Source: PALSA-1004 sp963829085 (lineage in GTDB: Bacteria; Pseudomonadota; Gammaproteobacteria; Burkholderiales; SG8-41). From it: DNA of 64,000 nucleotides. A model generated the notes under the pieces. The model searched no databases. It worked only from the letters and a program-made list of their open reading frames with translations, and was not told the DNA's origin. The position numbers were made by a program, and so were the translations under genes. Location of the stretch: positions 124,001 through 188,000 of the forward strand of contig CAWHHJ010000016.1 of NCBI GenBank assembly GCA_963829085.1, given 5' to 3'. Of the stretch, positions 9,138 through 17,687 are shown piece after piece (positions within the stretch are counted from its first letter, which is position 1; each line of letters starts with the position of its first letter).

Positions 9138-9750
9138 TTAGCTCTGCAGTCCCTGCTCGGCTAGCAGCTTGCCCAGGTGCGATAGACGCACATGCGGATC
9201 ACTAATCGCGAGCAACTGTTGCTTCACGTCGAGACTCAGCGGTAGCACTTCGCTTAGCCGATAGCCGATCCAGGCGGCGTCATCGAAGCGGTGCGGCGCT
9301 GGAAAACGCTCCGCGCCGATTTTTTCCATGATCGCTTTGAGTACATCGCTGCACAGCGTTTCCTGCGGCGCCTCGCTGGTATCCAAGGGCAGACACTCAA
9401 TTTGCGCCGAGATCAATCCATTCTTGCCAACCGTCGACTCGGATAATACGAAATCGCCGGGTTCCCTGCGTCTCCAGATGGAACACCCCTAGCTGGGGCA
9501 TCTCCCACTGCGCGATGCGAGCAAGGCAGCCGATGTCTTGCGGCACAGCGGGCGTCCCGACTTCCCGCCCTTCCTTGATGAGGCAGACCCCGAAAGCGCG
9601 GTCCTCCTTGATACACACTTTCGTCATCTCAATGTAGCGCTGCTCGAATATTTTGAGCGGCAACACGCCGCCCGGGAACAGCACGGTATTGAGCGGAAAG
9701 ATGAAGACATCCTGCGGAGTGGCCGTGGCGTCCTTCGCGTCGTTCGTCAC
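9138..9750 (-). CDS. LON N-terminal (substrate-binding) domain protein (frameshifted as written)
   Basis: A ~200-residue stand-alone Lon N-terminal domain protein without ATPase or protease domains. The first frame has 'VFIFPLNTVLFPGGVLPLKI' and 'GTRRFRII'. The second (9416 to 9138) has 'NGLISAQIECLPLD' and the C-terminal helices 'LSEVLPLSLDVKQQLL'. Joining them requires one base fewer at about 9436-9446. I start at the GTG at 9750, which overlaps the rapZ stop by four bases (GTGA); an upstream extension in the same frame would overlap rapZ. The function of these proteins is not well defined. Confidence 0.82.
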
Positions 9751-10586
9751 GACGATAACTCGCGGTGACGTACCAACACGTGCGGGCCATGCGCAAAGTG
9801 GCGTGCGAGGGCTTCGACGAAGTAAACCGATCGGTGTTCGCCACCTGTGCATCCGATCGCGACTGTTACATAGCTGCGGTTATCCGCGACGAAGCATGGC
9901 AGCCAGTTTTCGATGAAGGTACGGATGTCGTTGTACATCCGCATCACGTTCGCATCGGCCTCCAGGAACGTTACTACCGGCGCGTCTTTCCCGGTCAGCG
10001 GACGTAAGTCAGGATCGTAATAGGGATTAGGCAGACACCGCACATCGAAGACAAGATCCGCGTCGAGAGGAACGCCGTGTTTAAACCCGAACGACTGGAA
10101 GAGCAGCGCCATCGCGGACTGATCGAAGTGCACGACCTCCCTTATCCACGCGCGCAAGGCATTCGGCTTGAGGTCACTCGTATCGATATGATGAGAGACA
10201 CCGCCAATTTCCGCCAGCAGCTCCCGCTCATGGACGATACATTCTGCGACTGTAAGATCGCCATTACTCAGCGGGTGACGCCTGCGCGTTTCGGAAAAGC
10301 GTTTCACGAGCGTGTCGGTTTTTGCATCAAGAAACAGCACGCGCACGTCGACACCGCGTGATCGCAGATCGTTCAGTTGTAGCGGCAACTGGCTAAGCGT
10401 GTCGCCGCTGCGCGCGTCGATGCTCACCGCGGCGCGCGTGTAGCCCGCGGCCTGCAAGAAGGCCACCATCTCCGGCAACAGCTTTGCGGGCAGATTGTCC
10501 GTCGTGTAAAACGCGCCATCTTCGAGGGCTTTCAGCGCGACACTTTTGCCCGACCCCGAAAGTCCCGTGACGATGATGAGCTGCAT
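9747..10586 (-). CDS. rapZ: RNase adapter / nucleotide-binding protein RapZ
   Basis: P-loop protein of the RapZ/YvcJ family. It has Walker A GLSGSGKS at residues 8-15 after 'MQLIIVT', a conserved 'ETRRRHPL', and the C-terminal 'GCTGGEHRSVYFVEAL' that forms the ligand-binding domain. In enterobacteria RapZ senses glucosamine-6-phosphate and directs RNase E to GlmZ. That role in this organism is inferred. The ATG at 10586 gives the family N-terminus; a TTG nine bases upstream is also in frame. It follows hprK by ~20 bp and overlaps the LON gene, in the normal ptsN-hprK-rapZ order. Confidence 0.95.
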   Translation of the reverse strand: MQLIIVTGLSGSGKSVALKALEDGAFYTTDNLPAKLLPEMVAFLQAAGYTRAAVSIDARSGDTLSQLPLQLNDLRSRGVDVRVLFLDAKTDTLVKRFSETRRRHPLSNGDLTVAECIVHERELLAEIGGVSHHIDTSDLKPNALRAWIREVVHFDQSAMALLFQSFGFKHGVPLDADLVFDVRCLPNPYYDPDLRPLTGKDAPVVTFLEADANVMRMYNDIRTFIENWLPCFVADNRSYVTVAIGCTGGEHRSVYFVEALARHFAHGPHVLVRHRELSS

Positions 10587-10605
10587 GCGCGTCAATCGAT
10601 CGTCA

Positions 10606-11565
10606 TCAATGCGGCATGTCGCTTTCGCCGCCGCCGTTCAGTTCCTGCGCCTGGCGTGCGATGAACTCACTCGTGCTATCGATGCCGCGCAGTTGCAGTA
10701 CGCGATTGCGTACTGCGGCCTCGACCAGCACCGCAAGATTGCGGCCGGCCGCCACAGGTATCGTCACCTTACCTACGCTGACACCAAGAATCTCCTGAAA
10801 GCCGGGCTTCAGCGGCAGCCGCTCGACGTAGTGCGTATCACCGCCGGCGGGTTTCTCGAGATGTACGATCAACTTAAGACTCTTGCGTGGTCTGAGCGCT
10901 GCTTCACCGAAGATCGAGCGGATATTGAGTACGCCAAGCCCGCGCACCTCGAGAAAATCGCGCAGTAGCGCAGGGCAGCGTCCCTCCAGTGTTTCGGGCG
11001 CAATATGATAGAGCTCGATAACATCATCGGCGATAAGACCGCTTCCCCGGCTGATGAGCTCGAGTGCAAGCTCGCTTTTGCCGACGCCGCTCTCGCCGGT
11101 GAGCATCACGCCCATACCGAGAACATCGAGAAATACGCCATGCATCGCCGCCGAGTCAGCGAGTACGCGAGCGAGATAAGGACGCAGCATCCACATGAGT
11201 TCGACGCTATCGAGCGGCGTCGCGAAAAGCGCGACATGCATCAGGTCTGCATGTGTGCTCAAGTAGTCCGGCACCCTCTCGCCGCCCGCGACCACGAGGC
11301 ACGCCATGTCGGATGCGGCGAGCCGGTGCAGCGTCTTTTGACGGGTAACGGAATCCAGCGCCTGCAGGTGATCGATCTCAGGGCTCGCCAGCACCTGAAT
11401 CCAGTTGGGGTGTATGAAATTCAGATGGCCGATGAGGCCTTCACGGGAATTTTTCAGGTGACCGCTGTCGAGCGTTCTCGTATCACCATCGCGACCGGCT
11501 ATCCATGCCAGACGCAGTTTCTCACGGTTGTCCTCAAACAGCTGCGCTACGCTGACCTGAGGCAT
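10606..11565 (-). CDS. hprK: HPr kinase/phosphorylase
   Basis: Bifunctional serine kinase/phosphorylase of HPr-like phosphocarrier proteins. The N-terminal domain (about 1-130) includes 'SREGLIGHLNFIHPNWIQVL'. The catalytic domain has P-loop GESGVGKS and the family signature 'LEVRGLGVLNIRSIFGEAA'. I start at 'MPQVSVAQLF' (ATG at 11565), which overlaps the ptsN end by 32 bp. The longer open frame upstream lies inside ptsN and is rejected. In proteobacteria with an incomplete PTS this enzyme acts in a regulatory phosphorylation network with PtsN. Here it sits between ptsN and rapZ. Confidence 0.95.
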   Translation of the reverse strand: MPQVSVAQLFEDNREKLRLAWIAGRDGDTRTLDSGHLKNSREGLIGHLNFIHPNWIQVLASPEIDHLQALDSVTRQKTLHRLAASDMACLVVAGGERVPDYLSTHADLMHVALFATPLDSVELMWMLRPYLARVLADSAAMHGVFLDVLGMGVMLTGESGVGKSELALELISRGSGLIADDVIELYHIAPETLEGRCPALLRDFLEVRGLGVLNIRSIFGEAALRPRKSLKLIVHLEKPAGGDTHYVERLPLKPGFQEILGVSVGKVTIPVAAGRNLAVLVEAAVRNRVLQLRGIDSTSEFIARQAQELNGGGESDMPH

Positions 11566-12019
11566 GCGGCTCCCATTCCGAGATGAGCTGGTGCATTGCG
11601 CTGGCGGAGGTCGCCAGTAAGAGCTGATCCCGGAACGCCTTGTCACTGAACATCTGTGCAAGCTCGCTCAGGATCTGAAGATGCAGATCGGTCGCGCGCT
11701 CAGGTACGAGCAAGACGAAAATCAGCTTGACCGGTTGGCCGTCGGGCGCATCAAACGGAATGGGCTCATTCATGCGGATCATTGCGCCGACCGCTTCTTT
11801 CAGACCCTTGATGCGCCCGTGTGGAATGGCGATGCCCTGTCCAAGACCGGTCGAACCGAGCTTCTCCCGCGCAAAGAGACTATCGAAGACCTGGCTGCGC
11901 GCGATATTGTGGTTATTTTCGAACGTCAGTCCTGCGTGTTCGAAAACGCGCTTCTTACTGCTGACATCGAGATCGAGGACAGTGTCCTGGACAGAGACGA
12001 GTTTCGCGATAAGACTCAT
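11534..12019 (-). CDS. ptsN: PTS IIA-like nitrogen-regulatory protein PtsN
   Basis: EIIA-Ntr of the nitrogen PTS. The ATG at 12019 gives 'MSLIAKLVSVQDTVLDLDVS'. The phosphorylated His lies in 'QGIAIPHGRIKGLKEAVGA', followed by 'FVLLVPERATDLHLQILSEL'. Length (161) is normal. It regulates potassium transport, nitrogen and envelope functions in other proteobacteria. It is encoded with hpf and rpoN upstream and hprK and rapZ downstream, the classical rpoN-linked cluster. A slightly longer start at 12034 is possible. Confidence 0.95.
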   Translation of the reverse strand: MSLIAKLVSVQDTVLDLDVSSKKRVFEHAGLTFENNHNIARSQVFDSLFAREKLGSTGLGQGIAIPHGRIKGLKEAVGAMIRMNEPIPFDAPDGQPVKLIFVLLVPERATDLHLQILSELAQMFSDKAFRDQLLLATSASAMHQLISEWEPHASGQRSAAV

Positions 12020-12074
12020 AGACGAGGCAGACAATCAGACGGCTTCATACACGCATTGCGAGTTGGCCGTCGCG

Positions 12075-12401
12075 TCAAACGTCCGCTTCGTCCACGCCGG
12101 ATATTCGTGTGCCACGGTGCTCGTAATGCTTTTCCTTGTGCTTGATGATTTGCCGGTCCAGTTTGTCGACGAGCGAGTCGATAGCCGCATACATGTCGCC
12201 ATCATGACTTTCGACGAAGATATCCTTGCCCCGCAGATGCACATTAGCTTCGATTTTTTGCTTGAGCTTATCAACTGACACGATCACGTTGACATCGATG
12301 ACATGGTCGAAATGGCGCGTGATCCGGCTGAGCTTGGTAGTGACGTACTCGCGCATTGCAGGCGAGACATCGACGTGATGACCGCTGAGGTGGAGATTCA
12401 T
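12075..12401 (-). CDS. hpf: Ribosome hibernation promoting factor (short HPF)
   Basis: A 108-residue protein with the HPF/YfiA fold ('MNLHLSGHHVDVSPAMREYV', 'VDKLDRQIIKHKEKH'). It lacks the C-terminal dimerisation domain of long HPF, so it is the short type that promotes 100S ribosome dimers together with RMF. It follows rpoN by about 60 bp. In many proteobacteria this gene was described as rpoN-linked ORF95/yhbH. Confidence 0.94.
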   Translation of the reverse strand: MNLHLSGHHVDVSPAMREYVTTKLSRITRHFDHVIDVNVIVSVDKLKQKIEANVHLRGKDIFVESHDGDMYAAIDSLVDKLDRQIIKHKEKHYEHRGTRISGVDEADV

Positions 12402-12460
12402 ATATGCCTCCAGGGTTGAGTCAAGCTAAGGGTGTGCTCGCGGCGGCGCACTACCGCATA

Positions 12461-13903
12461 TCACAGAGACTTTCGCATATTGACTGGCAAAATCTGCATT
12501 GATTCCCGGTACTTTGCGACCGTGCGTCGTGCAACGACGATACCTTGTTGCCCGAGGATCTCGGATATCTGGCTGTCCGACAACGGTTTCTTGCCATTCT
12601 CGGCGCTTACGAGCTGCTTGATCAGCGCGCGGATCGCGGTGCTCGAGGCGGAGCCGCCGGTTTCGGTCGTGACGTGGCTGCCGAAGAAATACTTGAGCTC
12701 AAAGATGCCGCGCGGTGTGAACATGAATTTCTGCGTCGTCACGCGGGAAACTGTCGATTCATGCAAGTCCAGCGTTTCAGCGATCTCGCGCAACACCAGC
12801 GGTCGCATCGCGACTTCCCCATGCTCGAAAAAATGGCGCTGGCGGTCAACGATTGCCTGGGACACGCGCAGGATGGTGTCGAAGCGCTGCTGTACATTTT
12901 TGATCAGCCATCTGGCCTCTTGCAACTGGCTCGCCAGTTGCTGATGGCCGGCGTCGCGGTTGCGCTGCAGAATGTCAGCGTAAAGGCGATTGATGCGCAG
13001 GCGCGGCATAGCATCCGGATTGAGCGCCGCCAGCCAAACGCCCTTCGTCTTCTTAACGATGACGTCGGGAATGATGTAGCGGGTATCGCCCGACGAAAAG
13101 CTGGCGCCGGGACGGGGATTTAAGCTGGTGATCAAGCTTTGAGCGCCGCGTAGGAGCGCGTCATCACAGTGCAGCAGCTTTTTCAGCTTCACGAAATCGC
13201 GTGCAGCGAGTATGTCGAGGTGCTGCGTGACAATCTGCAAGGCAGCCGCCCGGTGCGGCGTTGACTCGGGCAGCGCCTCGATCTGCAACTTCAGGCATTC
13301 CCCCAGATTGCGGGCGCCGACACCCGCCGGATCGAGATTGTGCAGATGGCGGAGCGCAACGCGCAGGTCTTCGATTTCTATTTCGAGCTCCGGTGGCAGC
13401 AATGCCACCAGCTCGTCGAGGTCCTGATGCAGATAGCCGTCATCATCCAGCGAATCGATGAGTAGGGTAACCAGCCGCTGATCGCGTGTGGACAGCTGCG
13501 TGAGCGTCATTTGCGCAATCAGGTGATCGCGCAGACTTTCCGATTCGGCAGCTACCTGCGGATATTCGGCTTCATCATTGTCGCTATCGCGTGTGCCGCC
13601 GTGACTGAAATCTTCATCGAATTGACCGACTTCAGGACTGGATTCGCCGTCGCCGGCGTTTGACGTTTCCGCAGCGGCGGGCGCTTGGCTCTCCGCCACA
13701 TACTCCGGAGTTCCAGGCTGGGGCGGCGGCAGCGGCTGCTCGAGATTGCCTTCCTCGCGCTCCAGCAGTGGATTGTCATGCAGAAACTTCTCGATCTCCT
13801 GATTGAGCTCGAGCGTCGACAACTGCAACAGCCGGATCGACTGCTGCAATTGCGGGGTAAGTGTTAGATGCTGGGAGAGCCTGAGTTGGAGCGAATGCTT
13901 CAT
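12461..13903 (-). CDS. rpoN: RNA polymerase sigma-54 factor RpoN
   Basis: A 480-residue sigma-54. Region I is Gln/Leu-rich ('LRLSQHLTLTPQLQQSIRLL'). An acidic region II spans about residues 55-120 and is followed by the core-binding domain. The HTH region contains 'LHESTVSRVTTQKFM'. The RpoN box 'ARRTVAKYRE' lies close to the C-terminus. It directs transcription from -24/-12 promoters with activators such as the response regulator at 37983-39458. The gene follows lptB in the same direction. Confidence 0.97.
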   Translation of the reverse strand: MKHSLQLRLSQHLTLTPQLQQSIRLLQLSTLELNQEIEKFLHDNPLLEREEGNLEQPLPPPQPGTPEYVAESQAPAAAETSNAGDGESSPEVGQFDEDFSHGGTRDSDNDEAEYPQVAAESESLRDHLIAQMTLTQLSTRDQRLVTLLIDSLDDDGYLHQDLDELVALLPPELEIEIEDLRVALRHLHNLDPAGVGARNLGECLKLQIEALPESTPHRAAALQIVTQHLDILAARDFVKLKKLLHCDDALLRGAQSLITSLNPRPGASFSSGDTRYIIPDVIVKKTKGVWLAALNPDAMPRLRINRLYADILQRNRDAGHQQLASQLQEARWLIKNVQQRFDTILRVSQAIVDRQRHFFEHGEVAMRPLVLREIAETLDLHESTVSRVTTQKFMFTPRGIFELKYFFGSHVTTETGGSASSTAIRALIKQLVSAENGKKPLSDSQISEILGQQGIVVARRTVAKYRESMQILPVNMRKSL

Positions 13904-13990
13904 GTGCCCGAAAGAGAGTTTGGCTATTGGTCGATTATTCGTGCGCCACTGGCGGCGCCGGGTTTCGACAAACGCCGCTCATCTGTGCCC

Positions 13991-14713
13991 TTACAGGCGG
14001 AAATGCTCTCCGAGATAGACCTTTCTCACGCTGTCATTATAAACGATTTCATCCGGTTTTCCGTAGGCGAGGACGCTGCCATCGTTAATGATGTACGCAC
14101 GATCACAAATGCCTAGCGTTTCCCGTACATTGTGGTCCGTAATTAAAACGCCGATGTCACGCTCTTTCAGAAAACGGATGATCTTCTGGATGTCAATGAC
14201 GGCGATCGGGTCGACGCCCGCGAATGGCTCGTCCAGCAGGATAAAGCGCGGTTCGGTTGCCAGCGCTCGCGCAATCTCAACACGGCGACGTTCCCCGCCG
14301 GACAGGCTGATCGCGGGATTGTCGCGCAGATGATCGACGTGTAAATCGTGCAAAAGGTCATCTAACTTGGCGGTGATTTGCTCAGCGTCGTCCATTTGCA
14401 GCTCGAGCACCGCGCGCACATTATCAGCGACCGTTAAACGTCTGAAGATCGATGCTTCCTGCGGCAGGTACGATAGGCCGAGTCGGGCGCGCCGGTGAAT
14501 TGGCATATGCGTAAGGCGCTTGGCATCGAGGAAGATATCACCGCCGTCGAGCGGAACGAGCCCGACCATCATGTAAAAGCAGGTCGTCTTCCCCGCGCCG
14601 TTGGGGCCGAGCAACCCGATGACCTCGCCGCTGCGCACTTCGAGCGATACGTCTTTGACCACGACGCGCGACTTATAGCGTTTCTTAAGCTGTACGGATC
14701 GAAGCTCGCTCAT
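13991..14713 (-). CDS. lptB: LPS export ABC transporter ATP-binding protein LptB
   Basis: ATPase that drives extraction of LPS from the inner membrane with LptFG. Walker A is 'GPNGAGKTTCFYM', the signature 'LSGGERRRVEIARALA' and Walker B 'FILLDEPFAGVDP'. The family-specific 'YLPQEASIFRRL' is present. Length (240) is normal. It lies between lptA and rpoN, the order seen in most proteobacteria. Confidence 0.97.
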   Translation of the reverse strand: MSELRSVQLKKRYKSRVVVKDVSLEVRSGEVIGLLGPNGAGKTTCFYMMVGLVPLDGGDIFLDAKRLTHMPIHRRARLGLSYLPQEASIFRRLTVADNVRAVLELQMDDAEQITAKLDDLLHDLHVDHLRDNPAISLSGGERRRVEIARALATEPRFILLDEPFAGVDPIAVIDIQKIIRFLKERDIGVLITDHNVRETLGICDRAYIINDGSVLAYGKPDEIVYNDSVRKVYLGEHFRL

Positions 14714-14773
14714 GATTTCAGCGCGATGCTGCGCTTTGCGGTGCCGCCACCACGTTGAGTGGCAATGCTGCCT

Positions 14774-15427
14774 TCAACGTGCTGGCGCAGCGGGCGTTTC
14801 CCGCGGATTTGCGACGTCAGCGGCCGGCTTGAGCGTGACCGGTGGCGCCGCTGCAGGTTTCTCTTTCGGTTTAGGCTGGATCACTGCACGCACCCGTCCC
14901 TCGGGATTCCCCGGCGTGGCGGCTTGCTTGCCACCGCCTACGACCTTAAAAAATTCGGTTGCGATTTCATATGAGATGTAATTGCCACGCACGTCGTCGT
15001 TCGTTTTCTTGAGATAAGCCCGGTTGAACATCTGCACTTTTTCAGCTTTGCCATCGTATTCAATACGCTCGGCAAACCCGTCGATATACTCGTCGTAGCC
15101 TTCACGCTTTTGCCGAAAGCTCGCCAAGTTACCGTACGCGACACCGTACTTGAAGCCCTCGGCATCCTGCTGCACGACCATGCGGTCGCCGCGAATCACG
15201 AGCGTGCCTTGCGTAAGCACGACGTTGCCAATGAAAGTGGCCACTTGCTTGTTGTCGTCGACAGTGACCTGATCAGCTTCGAGGTTGACGGGCTTGTCAC
15301 GGTCAGCACGTTCACCGTATGCGATCGGAGCCACCAATATGCATGACAGCAGAACGAGCAGACGCCGCCAATTCCAGGACGGCGAACGGGATACACACCG
15401 TTCACGGCGCCTGCTTGGGTTTCTCAT
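14774..15427 (-). CDS. lptA: LPS transport periplasmic protein LptA
   Basis: Periplasmic bridge protein carrying LPS from LptC to LptD. From the ATG at 15427 there is a basic N-region and a signal peptide (LLVLLSCILVAPIAYG), then the OstA-like beta-jellyroll domain: 'LEADQVTVDDNKQVATFIGN', 'GTLVIRGDRM', 'YDGKAEKVQMFNRA'. The C-terminal ~50 residues are Pro/Ala/Lys-rich and extend beyond the folded domain. It overlaps the end of lptC by 26 bp and precedes lptB. Confidence 0.93.
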   Translation of the reverse strand: MRNPSRRRERCVSRSPSWNWRRLLVLLSCILVAPIAYGERADRDKPVNLEADQVTVDDNKQVATFIGNVVLTQGTLVIRGDRMVVQQDAEGFKYGVAYGNLASFRQKREGYDEYIDGFAERIEYDGKAEKVQMFNRAYLKKTNDDVRGNYISYEIATEFFKVVGGGKQAATPGNPEGRVRAVIQPKPKEKPAAAPPVTLKPAADVANPRETPAAPAR

Positions 15428-15984
15428 ACCGGCCCCGAACATTCGACAGGAAATTGAGGATGTGCGTCTCATTGTTGAATTCTAAGCCATCGGACGTGAT
15501 CACGGTGTTCGCATCGTAGATCCTCACCGGGCGATCCGTCTTAGCAATGCCGGTGTCCGGCACGATGTGAAGCCAACTGGTCAACATCGTCATCTCACTG
15601 TGATCATCATATGCCGAGCGCACGACGCGAACGTCGTCGATGAGATAGGCATTTTCGCCATTGCTCGACAACATCCCGCTTTTAGATGTTGCCGTCAGCG
15701 TGATTTTTGGCCCCCGAAAGTTCACTACTTTGGGCGCGTCCAGGGATGTTGTGTCGTCGTCCGGATAATGTTGCATGCGATGCGCGTCGAGCTTGTAGCG
15801 GGCGAGTCCGTCCGGGCCCATCTGCGTAACTGAGAAATTCTGCACGATGTAGTCCGGGTCGTGGCGCATTTTACCGGTGTTGGCTACTTCAGCCGGCTGG
15901 TACCTGGCGATCCAACCATACGGCCACCGCTGCTACAGCAGCGAGCATCAAAACCGGGAACCATGCAGTCAAGCGCTCGATCAT
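15402..15984 (-). CDS. lptC: LPS export protein LptC (frameshifted as written)
   Basis: The ATG at 15984 overlaps the kdsC stop (ATGA) and encodes a single TM anchor (WFPVLMLAAVAAVAVWL) followed by 'DRQV', after which this frame stops. The next frame resumes with 'QPAEVANTGKMRHDPDYIVQ' and continues through the LptC jellyroll to 15402. Removing one G of GGTAC at 15899-15903 restores a normal ~190-residue LptC with N-terminal anchor. LptC links LptBFG to LptA. Position between kdsC and lptA matches the family. Confidence 0.9.
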
Positions 15985-16505
15985 TCGAGGTATTTCTCAA
16001 GCGCGTGGGCGAGAGTGCCCTGGGCCTGCATGATCAACTCGCACGCTTCACGCACAGCGCCGTGCCCGCCTGCGGCGCGTGTCACGTAGTCGACGTGTCG
16101 TCTGACGAAGACCGGTGCGTCTGGCACGCTAAGCGATAGCCCGCAGCGGCGCAGTACCGGAAGATCGACGACATCATCACCCATGTAAGAAGCAGCGCTC
16201 GGCTCGAGTCGTCGCGACTTAACCAGCTCCGCGAACGTGCGTGCTTTATCCGCCACACCTTGGAACACGAGATCGATGCCGAGATTTTTGGACCGCAGCT
16301 CGACAGCGCGCGACTGGCGTCCGGTAATTATCGCGAGCTCGACGCCGCTCTCCTGCAGCATCTTGAGACCATGACCATCGAGCGTATGAAACGCCTTGAT
16401 CTCTTCCCCGCCATCGGTGTAGTACAAAGAGCCGTCGGTTAAAACGCCGTCGACATCGAATATCGCAAGGCGCGTGCGTGCGGCCTTAGCGTAGATCGCT
16501 TGCAT
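15981..16505 (-). CDS. kdsC: 3-deoxy-D-manno-octulosonate 8-phosphate phosphatase KdsC
   Basis: HAD-superfamily phosphatase that dephosphorylates Kdo-8-phosphate in Kdo synthesis. The nucleophile motif 'AIFDVDGVLTDG' lies near the N-terminus. 'LAIITGRQSRAVELRSKNLG' and 'ASYMGDDVVDLPVL' are the second and later HAD motifs. It has no cap domain, as expected for the tetrameric C0 enzymes. Length 174. It overlaps lptC and lies 66 bp after kdsD. Confidence 0.96.
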   Translation of the reverse strand: MQAIYAKAARTRLAIFDVDGVLTDGSLYYTDGGEEIKAFHTLDGHGLKMLQESGVELAIITGRQSRAVELRSKNLGIDLVFQGVADKARTFAELVKSRRLEPSAASYMGDDVVDLPVLRRCGLSLSVPDAPVFVRRHVDYVTRAAGGHGAVREACELIMQAQGTLAHALEKYLE

Positions 16506-16571
16506 GCGTCATAGCGCGATTTATGATCAATTCCATTTTCCATACTGAGGCACGGCGTTGTCGACGCGAAA

Positions 16572-17574
16572 TCAAATCACTTGGGCCTTGAAGAGATCAT
16601 GCATATTGAGCGCGCCAACGAGCCGCTCATCTGACTCGACAACCAGAAGCTGGTTCACTTTGAATTGCTCCATTACCTGAACGGCTTCGGCCGCAAGCTT
16701 TTCGGGACCGATAGTACGCGGGCCACGCGTCATCACTCCGGAAATGGCAGTTCCGTGAAGGTCAATCCCTTTGTGCAAGGTGCGCCGCAAATCGCCGTCT
16801 GTAAAAATACCCACGACGCGTTCGTCTGCTCCCAGGACAGCGGTGATTCCCATGCGGCCGCGAGACATTTCGAGGATTGCGTCCGAGAGAGTCGCTGTAT
16901 GAGCGACCTTCGGCACAGCGTCGCCCGTTCGCATCACGTCGCTCACATGCGTCAGCAGTTTGCGCCCAAGCGTACCGCCGGGGTGAGATCTGGCGAACTC
17001 GTCGCGGCCGAATCCTTTCGCTTGCATGACCGCAACGGCGAGCGCGTCGCCGAGCGCGAGCGCGGCGGTCGTACTCGCGGTCGGTGCGAGATTTAGCGGG
17101 CATGCCTCTTTTTCCGCTCCTACATATAAGTGAGCGTCGGCCTGAAGCGCCAGACTGGAATCCGGTTTGCCCGTAAGCGCAATCAGCTTCGCGCCTCTGC
17201 GCTTGATCAACGGCACGATCGCAAGCAATTCTGCGGTCTCGCCGGAATTGGAGAGCGCGACAAAGACGTCGTCACGCGTGACCATGCCGAGGTCTCCGTG
17301 GCTCGCCTCGGCCGGATGTCACGAAATATGCGGCGGTACCAGTGCTGGACATGGTCGACGCAACTTTGCGCGCAATGTGTCCGGACTTGCCCATGCCGCT
17401 TACCGTGACTCGTCCGCGACAATTGAGAATGATGTCGACCGCTCGCTGGAAGTTAAGATCGAGTCGCTCGATCAGCGCCGTGATTGCGGCCGCCTCGATC
17501 TCGAGGACCTCGCGTGCAAGCTCTATCGCAGACGCGCTGTTGGCCGTTGCTGCATTCATGCGGGCTGCTGTCAT
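16572..17574 (-). CDS. kdsD: D-arabinose 5-phosphate isomerase KdsD (frameshifted as written)
   Basis: Converts ribulose-5-P to arabinose-5-P, the first step of Kdo synthesis. The N-terminal frame has the SIS domain start 'CRGRVTVSGMGKSGHIARKV' and reaches 'GTAAYFV'. The other frame resumes with 'HPAEASHGDLGMVTRDDVFV' and continues through 'ALSNSGETAELL', 'HPGGTLGRKLL' and two CBS domains. One extra base at about 17319-17321 accounts for the break, and without it the protein has the normal ~330 residues. The start is probably the ATG at 17574 (alternative 17559). It is divergent from the Kef antiporter gene and upstream of kdsC. Confidence 0.92.
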
Positions 17575-17687
17575 AGCGCTTGCAGTATAGCAAAGTCGCC
17601 CTCGCAGCCGACGCATAAGGACATGGCGTTGCGGTTGCAATTCGCGCTCGATAGGGCATCATTCATCGCAACCGAGGGACTTGCCGG

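Noticed and set aside
12545..13123. 192-codon plus-strand frame inside rpoN
   Set aside because: It is antisense to a full-length, well-conserved rpoN and has no recognisable domain.
15861..16139. Plus-strand frames antisense to lptC and kdsC
   Set aside because: Shadows of conserved LPS genes with atypical composition.
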